From Gammaproteobacteria bacterium (GTDB lineage: Bacteria; Pseudomonadota; Gammaproteobacteria; Competibacterales; Competibacteraceae), in the NCBI GenBank assembly GCA_024235135.1, contig JACKMZ010000002.1, positions 62,001-126,000 of the forward strand: a stretch of 64,000 nt of DNA, written 5' to 3'. This document shows, in pieces, positions 8,343 to 16,516 of the stretch. The translations under genes and the position numbers were made by a program. Position 1 is the stretch's first letter. Every line of letters begins with the position of its first letter. The notes beneath the pieces were generated by a model. It had not been told where the DNA came from, ran no database searches, and saw only the letters and a program-made list of their open reading frames with translations.

Positions 8343-9890
8343 CTATTGTCCGCGTGGATTGCCGGAATGTCCGAGACCGAAATACGACACCATTTTAATG
8401 AGAATCTGTTGCGCCAGTGAGCCGGTTTCAGCGATGCGCTGCTCCGGCGAGGCACTGGCCAACGCGGCGGAAAGCCGCAAGCGCCGTTCGGCCACCGCCA
8501 TGCTCAACGCCGCGCCCACTTCCGGACGTTGGCTCAACACCTGCTGCATGCATTCCTTGGTGATTTCATAGACCAGACAATCGGTGAGCGCCACCACGGT
8601 GGCCGAGCGGGGTTCGCAGGTCAGCAGCGAGATCTCTCCAAAGAAATCACCCGGCTTGAGCACCGCCAGGCGGATCTGCGGGCGATCGCCACGCGCTTCC
8701 AGATAAACATGCAGGGCGCCCTCGATCAGCAGGAACATGGAATCCCCGTCCTCGCCTTCCCGTACCAACACGCTGCCTTCCCGATAAGGCTTCTGCCGTG
8801 CGCTTTCCGCAATCAAGCGGATTTCCTCCTCGTTCAGACTATTGAAGAGGGCCGTCATGGTCAGCATGTGTTCGATATCGATAGCGGGATCTTGCATCGC
8901 CGAATCCGTCGGCCGAGGCGCATGAAAGACGTCCTGCCTGGGATAAGCGGGCCGCAAACCGGCATGACCCAGGTGATGCGCGATACTGCGCCAGATGGTA
9001 TTGGCGGCTTCCGGCTCGGACACCTGAACAGGCACGATCCAATACCGGATCAGATATTCGATGCCGCGTTCGTCCATGCCGGCGACCAGCACGTCCGGCG
9101 CTGGGTTTTCGAGCGGGCCGCGCGGTTGCCCGATGGCTCCGCGCACGCTGGCCAGCAGTATTCGTAGCGCGCGATCCGGAGCCAGCGCGAAATCCAGGTG
9201 CACGCGCAGCGTGAAGCGGGCGTAGCGCTCGGGTTGGGAGTAATTGACGACAATGTGTTCACCGAAATAATTATTCGGTACGATCACCGACACCCGGTCG
9301 CGAGTCACGATACGCGTGGTTCGCCAATTGATCTCCGCTACCCAGCCCGCGAAAGAGGTTCTTGACTTATCATCGTGCAGCTTCACCCAGTCGCCGATGA
9401 CGAATGGCCGTTCGATATTCAGTGTCAGGCCGGTGAACAAATCCAGAATGATGTTGCGCAAGGCCAAGCCCAGCACGATGCCAATCACGCCGGAAGTTGC
9501 CCAGACTCCGCCCACCGGGAGTTGCAGCACATGGACCAACATCAGGGCCAGCGCCACGGTGAAGACGAAGCCGCGCACCACGTCGCGCAGGTATTGCGGT
9601 ACCCGGCCGTCCAGCACCCCGTGCAGCAACCCATCCCACAACACCATATCGGTCAGCCGGGCCACGCACACGGCGCCACACAGCCAGAGGCCGATTTCCA
9701 AGGCGAACAGCAGCCACTGGCTGGGCGGCGGTGGTTGACCATCCAGCGGTAGTGCAACCCAGGGCTGGATAAGCCACCACAGGATCAGCAACAGGCCGAA
9801 CGACAGCCCCGGCAGAATCAGCCGTCGCCCGGAACGAGCGAAGCGGACCAGGGTGATGGACGATTTGCGTGACGAATCTTGCGGCGACAT
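8343..9890 (-). CDS. MscS-type channel with C-terminal cyclic nucleotide-binding domain
   Basis: The 515-residue protein has membrane segments at about 25-45, 58-80, 105-125 and the MscS pore helix around 128-150 (GIVLGLALRNIILDLFTG), followed by the MscS beta domain (PFVIGDWVKL, WRTTRIVTRD, VIVPNNYF). Residues about 345-455 form a cyclic nucleotide-binding domain with the phosphate cassette FFGEISLL and R428. This is the architecture of bacterial cyclic nucleotide-gated (bCNG) members of the MscS superfamily, which respond to cyclic nucleotide rather than, or besides, tension. It lies between nadK and recN, probably in one transcript. The ligand (cAMP or cGMP) cannot be decided here. Confidence 0.88.
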   Translation of the reverse strand: MSPQDSSRKSSITLVRFARSGRRLILPGLSFGLLLILWWLIQPWVALPLDGQPPPPSQWLLFALEIGLWLCGAVCVARLTDMVLWDGLLHGVLDGRVPQYLRDVVRGFVFTVALALMLVHVLQLPVGGVWATSGVIGIVLGLALRNIILDLFTGLTLNIERPFVIGDWVKLHDDKSRTSFAGWVAEINWRTTRIVTRDRVSVIVPNNYFGEHIVVNYSQPERYARFTLRVHLDFALAPDRALRILLASVRGAIGQPRGPLENPAPDVLVAGMDERGIEYLIRYWIVPVQVSEPEAANTIWRSIAHHLGHAGLRPAYPRQDVFHAPRPTDSAMQDPAIDIEHMLTMTALFNSLNEEEIRLIAESARQKPYREGSVLVREGEDGDSMFLLIEGALHVYLEARGDRPQIRLAVLKPGDFFGEISLLTCEPRSATVVALTDCLVYEITKECMQQVLSQRPEVGAALSMAVAERRLRLSAALASASPEQRIAETGSLAQQILIKMVSYFGLGHSGNPRGQ

Positions 9891-9911
9891 GGCGGGGATC
9901 GCTGGGCGAAT

Positions 9912-10811
9912 TCAGCCGATAAAAGGCGATTCCTCGGGATCGGCGCCCCAATTCAGCTTGGCGCGCAGCAACTGGAAATAATCGTGATTGGCCGGGTGGA
10001 TCAGACGCAGCTTCCGGCGTTTCTTGCGGATCATCACGCGGTCCCCCGGCTCCAGCCCGAGGCTGATCTGGCCGTCGCAGGTGACTTGCGTCTGGGTATT
10101 GTTGGAGGCATTGAGGATCACCTCGATTTCGCTCTCGGCGCCGACGACGATGGGCCGATGGGTCAGACTGTGGGGGCAGATCGGCACCAGAATCACGGCT
10201 TCCAGGCTGGGGTGCAAAATGGGACCGCCACCGGACAGCGAATAAGCCGTGGAACCGGTCGGCGTCGAAATGATCAGGCCGTCGGCGCGGTAAGCATTGA
10301 TGAACTGCCCGTCGACGAAGGTGTTCACTTCGATCATGCGCGCCACATCGCGCTTATGGACCACCACATCGTTGAGGGCGTCGGCCTGGGTGACGGCGCG
10401 TCCTTCCCGCATGACTTCGGCATGTAGCAGCGAGCGCATTTCCTCGCGGAAACTGCCGGCCAGAATGGCATCCAAACTATGTGGAATCTCGGCCGGCGAA
10501 ACATCCGCGAGAAATCCAAGCCGCCCGAGATTGACGCCCAGAATCGGGACCCGAAAATCCACCAGCGAGCGCGCGGCGTTAAGTAAGGTGCCGTCGCCCC
10601 CGATTACCACGGCGAGATCGCATTGCCGGCCGATGACCCGACGGCTGGCGATTTCCAGGCCATTGGTCGGCACCAGCTTGGCGGTTTCCTCATCCAACAG
10701 CACGCGGAGCTGGCGTTGCCGCATATAGCCTGCGATTTGCGTGAGCGTGTCGGCCACGCCAGGATCGCCAAATTTACCGATCAAACCGATAGTATTGAAC
10801 AAGGAGGGCAT
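9912..10811 (-). CDS. nadK: NAD kinase
   Basis: The 299-residue protein has the NAD kinase motifs VIGGDGTLLNAAR (about 70-82), LGFLADVS and ADGLIISTPTGSTAYSLSGGGP. It phosphorylates NAD to NADP in the cytoplasm. It is divergent from hrcA and upstream of the MscS/CNBD channel (21-base gap) and recN; nadK-recN linkage is widespread in gammaproteobacteria. The ATG start at 10811 gives the standard length. Confidence 0.95.
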   Translation of the reverse strand: MPSLFNTIGLIGKFGDPGVADTLTQIAGYMRQRQLRVLLDEETAKLVPTNGLEIASRRVIGRQCDLAVVIGGDGTLLNAARSLVDFRVPILGVNLGRLGFLADVSPAEIPHSLDAILAGSFREEMRSLLHAEVMREGRAVTQADALNDVVVHKRDVARMIEVNTFVDGQFINAYRADGLIISTPTGSTAYSLSGGGPILHPSLEAVILVPICPHSLTHRPIVVGAESEIEVILNASNNTQTQVTCDGQISLGLEPGDRVMIRKKRRKLRLIHPANHDYFQLLRAKLNWGADPEESPFIG

Positions 10812-10886
10812 GGATTCTGTCGTCAGGTCACTGTTGGATGATGCAAGTTATCATTGCGCAACCCACTCCGCCAACTGGCGCTTGAC

Positions 10887-10915
10887 TTGACACCCATCCG
10901 GCATCTTGCTAGGTT
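10887..10915 (+). promoter_or_regulatory. Sigma-70-like promoter of hrcA
   Basis: A perfect -35 TTGACA (10887-10892) and a weaker -10 TAGGTT (10910-10915) are separated by 17 bases. The predicted start falls at about 10922, at the edge of the CIRCE-like repeat, which is the usual place for HrcA repression. Confidence 0.55.
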
Positions 10916-10921
10916 CGGCCG

Positions 10922-10948
10922 CTGGCACTCTCTGGCGGAAAGTGCCAA
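10922..10948 (+). promoter_or_regulatory. CIRCE-like operator upstream of hrcA
   Basis: CTGGCACTC, 9 bases, AAGTGCCAA. This keeps the exact 9-9-9 geometry of CIRCE (consensus arms TTAGCACTC and GAGTGCTAA), with two changes per arm that preserve TGGCACT/AGTGCCA pairing. It lies between a TTGACA promoter and the hrcA ribosome-binding site, so HrcA autorepression is strongly suggested. Confidence 0.82.
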
Positions 10949-10974
10949 AACCCGGATCCCAGGAGGTTACTGCC

Positions 10975-12033
10975 GTGAGCGGTGATCAAGTCCCCAACAC
11001 TGAGCTTAACGAACGCAGCCGTTACCTGTTGCGCATGCTGGTGGAACGCTACATTCGCGACGGCCAACCGGTCGGATCACGCACCTTGGCGCGCGACGCC
11101 GGTTCCGACCTCAGTCCAGCGACGATACGCAATGTCATGGCCGATCTCGAAGATCTGGGCTATCTGAAGGCGCCCCATACCTCGGCCGGCCGTATCCCTA
11201 CGGTGCGCGGATATCGCTTCTTCGTCGATTCGCTGCTGCAGGTCAAGCCCTTGCCGAACGTCGAAGTCGAAGCACTCAGACGGCATTTGGTCCCGCATCA
11301 GGGCACGGGCAGTCTGGTGCAGGCGGTCTCCGATATGCTCTCCGGCGTCACCCAACTGGTCGGCGTGGTCATGGTGCCGCGCCGCCAGTCATCGACCCTG
11401 CGCCATGTCGAATTCCTGCCGTTGACCGAAAGCCGGGTCCTGGCCATCCTGGTCATCAACGAACAGGAAGTTCAGAATCGTATCATCCATACAAAGCGGC
11501 CTTACACCCCGGCCGAGTTGCAACAAGCGGCCAATTATCTCAATGCCCAGTTCGCGGGCAAGGACATCCATCAGGTGCGCACCAGCCTTCTACGAGAGAT
11601 GAGTTCGGCGCGTGACGCCATGAATGCGTTGATGCAAACCGTCATCGACATGGCCAACCAGACTTTCCAGACGGAAAACGCCGACCGGGAAGATTATGTA
11701 TTGGCCGGCCAGACCAACCTGATGGATGTCAATGAACTGGCCGACATCGGAACTTTGCGCGATCTTTTCGAAGCTTTCAGCCGCAAGCAGGATATCCTGC
11801 ATTTACTCGATCAATGCCTGCATGCCCAGGGCGTACAAATCTTCATCGGCAGCGAAGCCGGCTGCGAGGTGCTGGAATCGTGCAGCATCGTTACCGCGCC
11901 ATATTCGGTGGAAGACAAGCTGCTCGGCGTGCTGGGGGTGATCGGCCCCACCCGCATGGCTTACGACCGGGTCATACCGGTCGTCGAGATGACGGCGAAG
12001 TTACTGGCTTCCGCCTTGAATTCTCGTGATTGA
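10975..12033 (+). CDS. hrcA: Heat-inducible transcriptional repressor HrcA
   Basis: The GTG at 10975 is chosen because an AGGAGG Shine-Dalgarno (10961-10966) precedes it and the protein then begins just before the winged helix; a longer in-frame reading from 10906 would run through the CIRCE element. The 352-residue product has the HrcA DNA-binding signature (VGSRTLARDAG, SPATIRNVMADLE, LGYLKAPHTSAGRIPT) and the typical GAF-like C-terminal part ending VIPVVEMTAKLLASALN. HrcA binds CIRCE and represses chaperone operons until folding stress titrates GroE. It heads grpE-dnaK-dnaJ. Confidence 0.95.
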   Translation: MSGDQVPNTELNERSRYLLRMLVERYIRDGQPVGSRTLARDAGSDLSPATIRNVMADLEDLGYLKAPHTSAGRIPTVRGYRFFVDSLLQVKPLPNVEVEALRRHLVPHQGTGSLVQAVSDMLSGVTQLVGVVMVPRRQSSTLRHVEFLPLTESRVLAILVINEQEVQNRIIHTKRPYTPAELQQAANYLNAQFAGKDIHQVRTSLLREMSSARDAMNALMQTVIDMANQTFQTENADREDYVLAGQTNLMDVNELADIGTLRDLFEAFSRKQDILHLLDQCLHAQGVQIFIGSEAGCEVLESCSIVTAPYSVEDKLLGVLGVIGPTRMAYDRVIPVVEMTAKLLASALNSRD

Positions 12034-12042
12034 ACTCCATCT
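12015..12042 (+). promoter_or_regulatory. Sigma-32-like promoter upstream of grpE
   Basis: CTTGAA (12015-12020), 14 bases, then CTCCATCT (12035-12042), against the heat-shock consensus CTTGAA / CCCCATNT: six of six in the -35 and one mismatch in the -10. It overlaps the hrcA stop. An internal heat-shock promoter here would match the arrangement reported for Xanthomonas hrcA-grpE-dnaK-dnaJ. Confidence 0.5.
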
Positions 12043-12087
12043 ACTCGGCTGAACCTAGACTTTAATATACCTAAATTTTAGCTGACA

Positions 12088-12106
12088 CCCGCTTCGCGTA
12101 AGCGGG
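12088..12106 (+). other. Small hairpin in the grpE leader
   Basis: CCCGCTT, 5 bases, AAGCGGG: a perfect 7-bp stem ending about 10 bases before the grpE Shine-Dalgarno (CGGGAG). There is no T-run, so it is not a terminator; a role in leader stability is possible. Confidence 0.5.
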
Positions 12107-12127
12107 GGGAATCACGGGAGAGCGTGA

Positions 12128-12793
12128 ATGAACCATCCTAGCAACGAAGCGGACGCCCGCCGGGTCGGCGAACGGGACGCGGGCGTCGCGACCCCTTCCG
12201 GCCCTGGCCCGGCGGCCACGGCCAACAAGTCCAGCACCAATCCCTTCACCGACCCCAGGGAACGGGCTACGGCCGACGGGGACAACCCGGATACGATCCC
12301 CATCGGAGACGTCCCCGATGCCCTGAGCGCCATTCAGGCGGAATTGGAGATCGCTCAGAACAAGGCCGAGGAGAACTGGAATCTGTACCTGAGTCTGCGC
12401 GCGGAAATGGAAAATCTGCGCAAACGCAGCGAGCGCGAGGTGCAAAACGCCCACAAGTTCGCTTTGAAAGATTTCGTCGATGCCCTGCTACCCGTCAAGG
12501 ACAGTCTGGAGATGGGCATCGCGGCGGCCGGGGAAACGGCGGATGTACAAAAACTGCTGGAAGGCTCCGACCTGACGCTCAAGATGCTGGCCAGCGTGCT
12601 GAGTAAATTCGGTGTGCAGGAAGTCAACCCGCAGGGAGAACCGTTCAACCCGGAATTACACCAGGCCATGGCCATGCAGCCATCCCAACAGGCCAAACCG
12701 AACACCGTTTTACAAGTGGTGCAAAAGGGCTATCTGCTCAACGAGCGTTTGATCCGCCCGGCCATGGTGATTGTAGCGCAGGCGCCGCGTTGA
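12128..12793 (+). CDS. grpE: Nucleotide exchange factor GrpE
   Basis: The 221-residue protein has a variable, charged N-terminus, a long coiled coil (about 60-115; EENWNLYLSLRAEMENLRKRSERE) and the GrpE C-terminal beta domain (FGVQEVNPQGEPFNPELHQAM, then VVQKGYLLNERLIRPAMVIVAQ). It releases ADP from DnaK. The ATG at 12128 follows a GGGAG. It is flanked by hrcA (94-base gap) and dnaK (158-base gap), each gap holding a heat-shock-like promoter. Confidence 0.96.
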   Translation: MNHPSNEADARRVGERDAGVATPSGPGPAATANKSSTNPFTDPRERATADGDNPDTIPIGDVPDALSAIQAELEIAQNKAEENWNLYLSLRAEMENLRKRSEREVQNAHKFALKDFVDALLPVKDSLEMGIAAAGETADVQKLLEGSDLTLKMLASVLSKFGVQEVNPQGEPFNPELHQAMAMQPSQQAKPNTVLQVVQKGYLLNERLIRPAMVIVAQAPR

Positions 12794-12811
12794 GCGGGCG
12801 CCTGTAAACGG

Positions 12812-12854
12812 GCCGCGGCCCGACTCGCCAGCGGCGCAAGGCGCCGGCCGCGGC
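12812..12854 (+). other. GC-rich inverted repeat between grpE and dnaK
   Basis: GCCGCGGCC (12812-12820) pairs perfectly with GGCCGCGGC (12846-12854) across 25 bases. No T-run follows, and it ends just before the -35 of the dnaK heat-shock promoter. It could be a partial transcription barrier or an mRNA-stability structure. Confidence 0.45.
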
Positions 12855-12856
12855 TA

Positions 12857-12884
12857 TTGAAAAAGATTAAGCCACGCCCCATTT
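12857..12884 (+). promoter_or_regulatory. Sigma-32-like promoter of dnaK
   Basis: TTGAAA (12857-12862), 14 bases, then CCCCATTT (12877-12884), a full match to the -10 CCCCATNT of heat-shock promoters. The predicted start is about 60 bases before the dnaK ATG. Confidence 0.72.
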
Positions 12885-12951
12885 ACAGGTCCATATTCAG
12901 CGAATCGGGGCGGCGTATGGGGCGCCATCGGCAACAGAGTGAGGGCTATTC

Positions 12952-14871
12952 ATGAGCAAGATTATCGGAATCGATCTGGGCACCACTAACTCCTGCGTGG
13001 CGATTATGGAGGGTGGCAAGCCTCGCGTGATCGAAAACAGCGAAGGCGACCGCACTACGCCGTCTGTCGTCGCGTACACCGACAGCGGTGAGGTTCTGGT
13101 TGGACAGTCCGCCAAACGGCAGGCCGTTACCAATCCGGATAACACGCTGTTCGCCATCAAACGTCTGATTGGTCGGCGTTTCGAGGACATGGAAGTTCAG
13201 AAGGACATCAACATGGTGCCCTATCGGATCGCCAAGGCCGACAACGGCGACGCCTGGGTCGAGGCCAAAGGCAAAAAAATGGCGCCGCCCGAAGTATCCG
13301 CGCGCGTGCTGCAGAAAATGAAGAAGACCGCCGAGGACTATCTGGGCGAAACCATCACCGAAGCGGTCATTACGGTGCCGGCCTATTTCAACGATTCCCA
13401 GCGCCAGGCCACCAAGGATGCGGGCCGCATCGCCGGTCTGGAAGTCAAGCGCATCATCAATGAGCCCACGGCCGCCGCGCTGGCTTACGGCATGGACAAA
13501 AAACGCGGTGACGCCAAGATCGCCGTTTATGACTTGGGTGGTGGCACGTTTGATATTTCCATCATCGAAATCGCGGAAGTCGACGGCGAGCATCAATTCG
13601 AGGTGCTCTCCACCAACGGCGACACCTTCCTGGGTGGCGAAGACTTCGACAAGCGCATCATCGACTATCTGGCGCAGCAGTTCGAAAAGGACACGGGCAT
13701 CAATCTGCGGGGCGACCCGCTGGCCATGCAACGCCTGAAGGAGTCCGCGGAAAAAGCCAAGATCGAGCTGTCTTCCAGCCAGCAGACCGAGGTCAATCTG
13801 CCCTATATCACGGCCGACGCCAGCGGACCGAAGCACATGAACATCAAGCTGACGCGCGCCAAGCTGGAAGCGTTAGTCGAAGATCTGGTCGAACGCACCA
13901 TCGAACCTTGCAAGATCGCGCTCAAGGATGCCGGTCTTAGCGTCAGCGAGGTCGACGAGGTGATTCTGGTAGGCGGTCAGACCCGTATGCCCAAGGTGCA
14001 GGAGGTGGTCAAGAGCTTTTTCGGCAAGGAGCCCCGCAAGGACGTCAACCCCGACGAAGCGGTCGCCATCGGCGCGGCGATTCAGGCGGGCGTACTCGGT
14101 GGCCAAGTCAAGGATGTGTTGTTACTGGACGTGACGCCGCTGTCTCTGGGCATCGAAACGCTGGGCGGCGTAATGACCAAGCTGATCGAGAAGAACACGA
14201 CGATTCCGACCAAGGCCAATCAGGTGTTCTCCACGGCGGACGACAACCAGACCGCAGTCACCGTGCACGTGTTGCAGGGCGAACGCGAGCGGGCCAACGC
14301 CAATAAGTCGCTGGGCAAATTCGATCTGGCCGGCATTCCGCCGGCGCCGCGTGGCGTACCGCAGATCGAGGTGACTTTTGACATCGACGCCAACGGGATT
14401 CTCAACGTGTCCGCCAAGGACAAGGCCACCGGCAAGGAGCAGTCCATCGTGATCCGTGCGTCGTCCGGACTGAGCGATGACGAAATCCAACGCATGGTTC
14501 AGGATGCCGAGGCCCATGCCGCCGAAGACCGCAAGTTCCACGAATTGGTCGACATCCGCAATCAGGCGGAAAACCTGATCCACGCCACGGAGAAATCCTT
14601 GCGTGAGTTGGGCGACAAGGTGGAAGGTGGCGAGCGGCACGGTATTGAAACCGCCATCTCCGACCTGCGCGATGCGGTCAAGGGCGACAACAAGGAAAGT
14701 ATCGAAGCCAAGACGCGTCACTTGGGCGAATTATCGGGCAAGCTGGCCGAGCGGGTCTACGCCCAGGCCGGTCCAGCAGGGGCCGCGGATGGCGCGCCTG
14801 GCGGCGAAACCAAGAAACCCGCCGAGGAAGGCGTGGTCGATGCCGAGTTCGAAGAAGTCAAAGACAAGTAA
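12952..14871 (+). CDS. dnaK: Chaperone DnaK (Hsp70)
   Basis: The 639-residue protein has the Hsp70 signatures IGIDLGTTNSCVA (residues 4-16), AVYDLGGGTFDISI and VILVGGQTRMPKV, the substrate-binding domain, and the bacterial C-terminal EEVKDK motif. It is the main cytosolic Hsp70, working with the adjacent GrpE and DnaJ. Its own heat-shock-like promoter lies upstream. Confidence 0.98.
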   Translation: MSKIIGIDLGTTNSCVAIMEGGKPRVIENSEGDRTTPSVVAYTDSGEVLVGQSAKRQAVTNPDNTLFAIKRLIGRRFEDMEVQKDINMVPYRIAKADNGDAWVEAKGKKMAPPEVSARVLQKMKKTAEDYLGETITEAVITVPAYFNDSQRQATKDAGRIAGLEVKRIINEPTAAALAYGMDKKRGDAKIAVYDLGGGTFDISIIEIAEVDGEHQFEVLSTNGDTFLGGEDFDKRIIDYLAQQFEKDTGINLRGDPLAMQRLKESAEKAKIELSSSQQTEVNLPYITADASGPKHMNIKLTRAKLEALVEDLVERTIEPCKIALKDAGLSVSEVDEVILVGGQTRMPKVQEVVKSFFGKEPRKDVNPDEAVAIGAAIQAGVLGGQVKDVLLLDVTPLSLGIETLGGVMTKLIEKNTTIPTKANQVFSTADDNQTAVTVHVLQGERERANANKSLGKFDLAGIPPAPRGVPQIEVTFDIDANGILNVSAKDKATGKEQSIVIRASSGLSDDEIQRMVQDAEAHAAEDRKFHELVDIRNQAENLIHATEKSLRELGDKVEGGERHGIETAISDLRDAVKGDNKESIEAKTRHLGELSGKLAERVYAQAGPAGAADGAPGGETKKPAEEGVVDAEFEEVKDK

Positions 14872-14903
14872 TTCCTAGACGCGGCAAAGCATGTCCATAG
14901 CTT

Positions 14904-14930
14904 GTCCGGGGTGAGCAACACACCCCGGAC
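14904..14930 (+). other. Stable hairpin between dnaK and dnaJ
   Basis: GTCCGGGGTG, 7 bases, CACCCCGGAC: a perfect 10-bp stem. No T-run follows, so it does not look like a rho-independent terminator; it may stabilise the dnaK mRNA end and lower read-through into dnaJ. Confidence 0.6.
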
Positions 14931-14982
14931 ATAATGCTATGATGATTTCCATTCTGCCCGCTCTGGGAACCACGAAGCGAAG

Positions 14983-16116
14983 ATGGCGAAACGCGATTTT
15001 TACGAGGTCCTGGGCCTTGCCCAAAATGCCAGCGAAGCCGAACTCAAGAAAGCCTATCGGCGGCTGGCCATGAAATACCACCCGGACCGCAATCCGGGCG
15101 ATGCCGTTGCCGAAGAACAATTCAAGGAAGCCAAGGAGGCTTACGAAATTCTCAGCGATCCACGCAAGCGCGCAGCCTATGATCAGTTCGGCCACGCCGG
15201 TGTGGATGCCTCGATGGGTGGAGGCGGAGGCTTTGGTGAAGCGGCCGACCTGGGCGATATCTTCGGCGGCGTGTTTCGCGATATCTTCGGGGGATTTGGG
15301 GGCGCTCGCGGTGGCCAGTCCTATCGCGGGGCCGACATACGCTACTCGCTGGAACTGTCGCTGGAAGAAGCCGTATTCGGCACGACGGCGAAAATCCGCG
15401 TACCGACGTTGGTCAGCTGTCAAACCTGCGGCGGCGACGGAGCCAAACCGGGCACCAAGTCGGCGCCCTGTCCCACCTGCAATGGCCGGGGCCAGGTCCG
15501 CATTCAACAAGGCTTCTTTTCCATACAGCAAACCTGTCCGCGCTGTCACGGAAGGGGAACCTATATTCCCGATCCTTGCGCCACATGCAATGGTAGCGGG
15601 CGCATTGAGGAACAAAAAACCCTGTCCGTGAAAGTGCCGGCGGGCGTGGACAACGGCGATCGCATCCGTCTTTCCGGTGAAGGAGAAATGGGTGAGCAGG
15701 GCGGTGGCCCCGGTGATTTGTATGTGCAGATCCACGTCAAGCCGCACCCGATTTTCACCCGCGAGGAAGGCAACCTGTATTGCCAGGTGCCGATCAGCGT
15801 GACTACGGCGGCCCTGGGCGGCGAACTGGAAGTACCGACGCTGGATGGCCGCGTCAGTCTCAAAATTCCCACGGGAACCCAGACCGGTAAGGTTTTTCGC
15901 ATCCGCAACAAAGGAGTCAAGCCGGTACGCAGCAATTCGACCGGTGACCTGATGTGTCAGGTTGTCGTCGAAACCCCGGTGAATTTGACCAAGGAACAAA
16001 AGGAACTACTGGAAAAACTCGCCGAAACCCTGGAGCAGGGAGGGCATCAGCATGCGCCTCAAGAACGCGGTTGGCTGGACGGGGTCAAGAAATTCTTCGA
16101 GGACATGAAGTTCTGA
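14983..16116 (+). CDS. dnaJ: Chaperone DnaJ (Hsp40)
   Basis: The 377-residue protein has a J domain (residues 5-70, with MKYHPDRNPG), a G/F-rich linker (about 75-110), four CxxCxGxG zinc-finger repeats (CQTCGGDG, CPTCNGRG, CPRCHGRG, CATCNGSG) and the C-terminal substrate-binding domains. It stimulates DnaK ATPase and delivers substrates. It lies 111 bases after dnaK. Confidence 0.97.
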   Translation: MAKRDFYEVLGLAQNASEAELKKAYRRLAMKYHPDRNPGDAVAEEQFKEAKEAYEILSDPRKRAAYDQFGHAGVDASMGGGGGFGEAADLGDIFGGVFRDIFGGFGGARGGQSYRGADIRYSLELSLEEAVFGTTAKIRVPTLVSCQTCGGDGAKPGTKSAPCPTCNGRGQVRIQQGFFSIQQTCPRCHGRGTYIPDPCATCNGSGRIEEQKTLSVKVPAGVDNGDRIRLSGEGEMGEQGGGPGDLYVQIHVKPHPIFTREEGNLYCQVPISVTTAALGGELEVPTLDGRVSLKIPTGTQTGKVFRIRNKGVKPVRSNSTGDLMCQVVVETPVNLTKEQKELLEKLAETLEQGGHQHAPQERGWLDGVKKFFEDMKF

Positions 16117-16152
16117 CGTATTCCTTAATCCATCGGCAAATGGGGTATTACC

Positions 16153-16479
16153 ATGGAAAACGTTGGCATCGCACCACCTGATACGCCCGTATTCACCGTA
16201 TTGCTGATGTTCGATTGCCCTGCCGCCGAACGCGACTCGCTCATGGATCAATTCTTCGCTTTCATCGAGGAACATATGCGGTCACAACCCGGTTTCATCT
16301 CGGCGCTGATCTACGCCACGGAAGCGGGCGATAAGATCGTCGAGCATTTTCAATGGCGGGACCGGGCGGCCTATGAAAGCTATCGGCGCAGTTCGCAGGG
16401 TAAGCAAGCCGCCGAATGGTTGCTGTCCCTGCAGCCGCAAACCTATTATCTGGAACTCGCACACGCCATAGTCGCCTGA
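16153..16479 (+). CDS. ABM (antibiotic biosynthesis monooxygenase) domain protein
   Basis: The 108-residue single-domain protein has the ABM ferredoxin-like fold pattern: VFTVLLMFDCPAAERD, then QPGFISALIYAT, IVEHFQWRDRAAYESY and a C-terminal strand YYLELAHAIVA. Such small proteins are heme- or quinone-related oxygenases or stress proteins; the substrate is unknown. It starts 36 bases after dnaJ and could be co-transcribed with it, but it is not part of the usual heat-shock cluster. Confidence 0.72.
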   Translation: MENVGIAPPDTPVFTVLLMFDCPAAERDSLMDQFFAFIEEHMRSQPGFISALIYATEAGDKIVEHFQWRDRAAYESYRRSSQGKQAAEWLLSLQPQTYYLELAHAIVA

Positions 16480-16516
16480 ACGACGAACCTCCACTGCCAC
16501 CCGCCCGCCCGCCCGT

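Noticed and set aside
12946..13836. Minus-strand ORF of 296 codons opposite dnaK
   Set aside because: Antisense shadow of a highly conserved gene.
14875..15999. Minus-strand ORF of 374 codons opposite dnaJ
   Set aside because: Antisense shadow; no start signal or family pattern.
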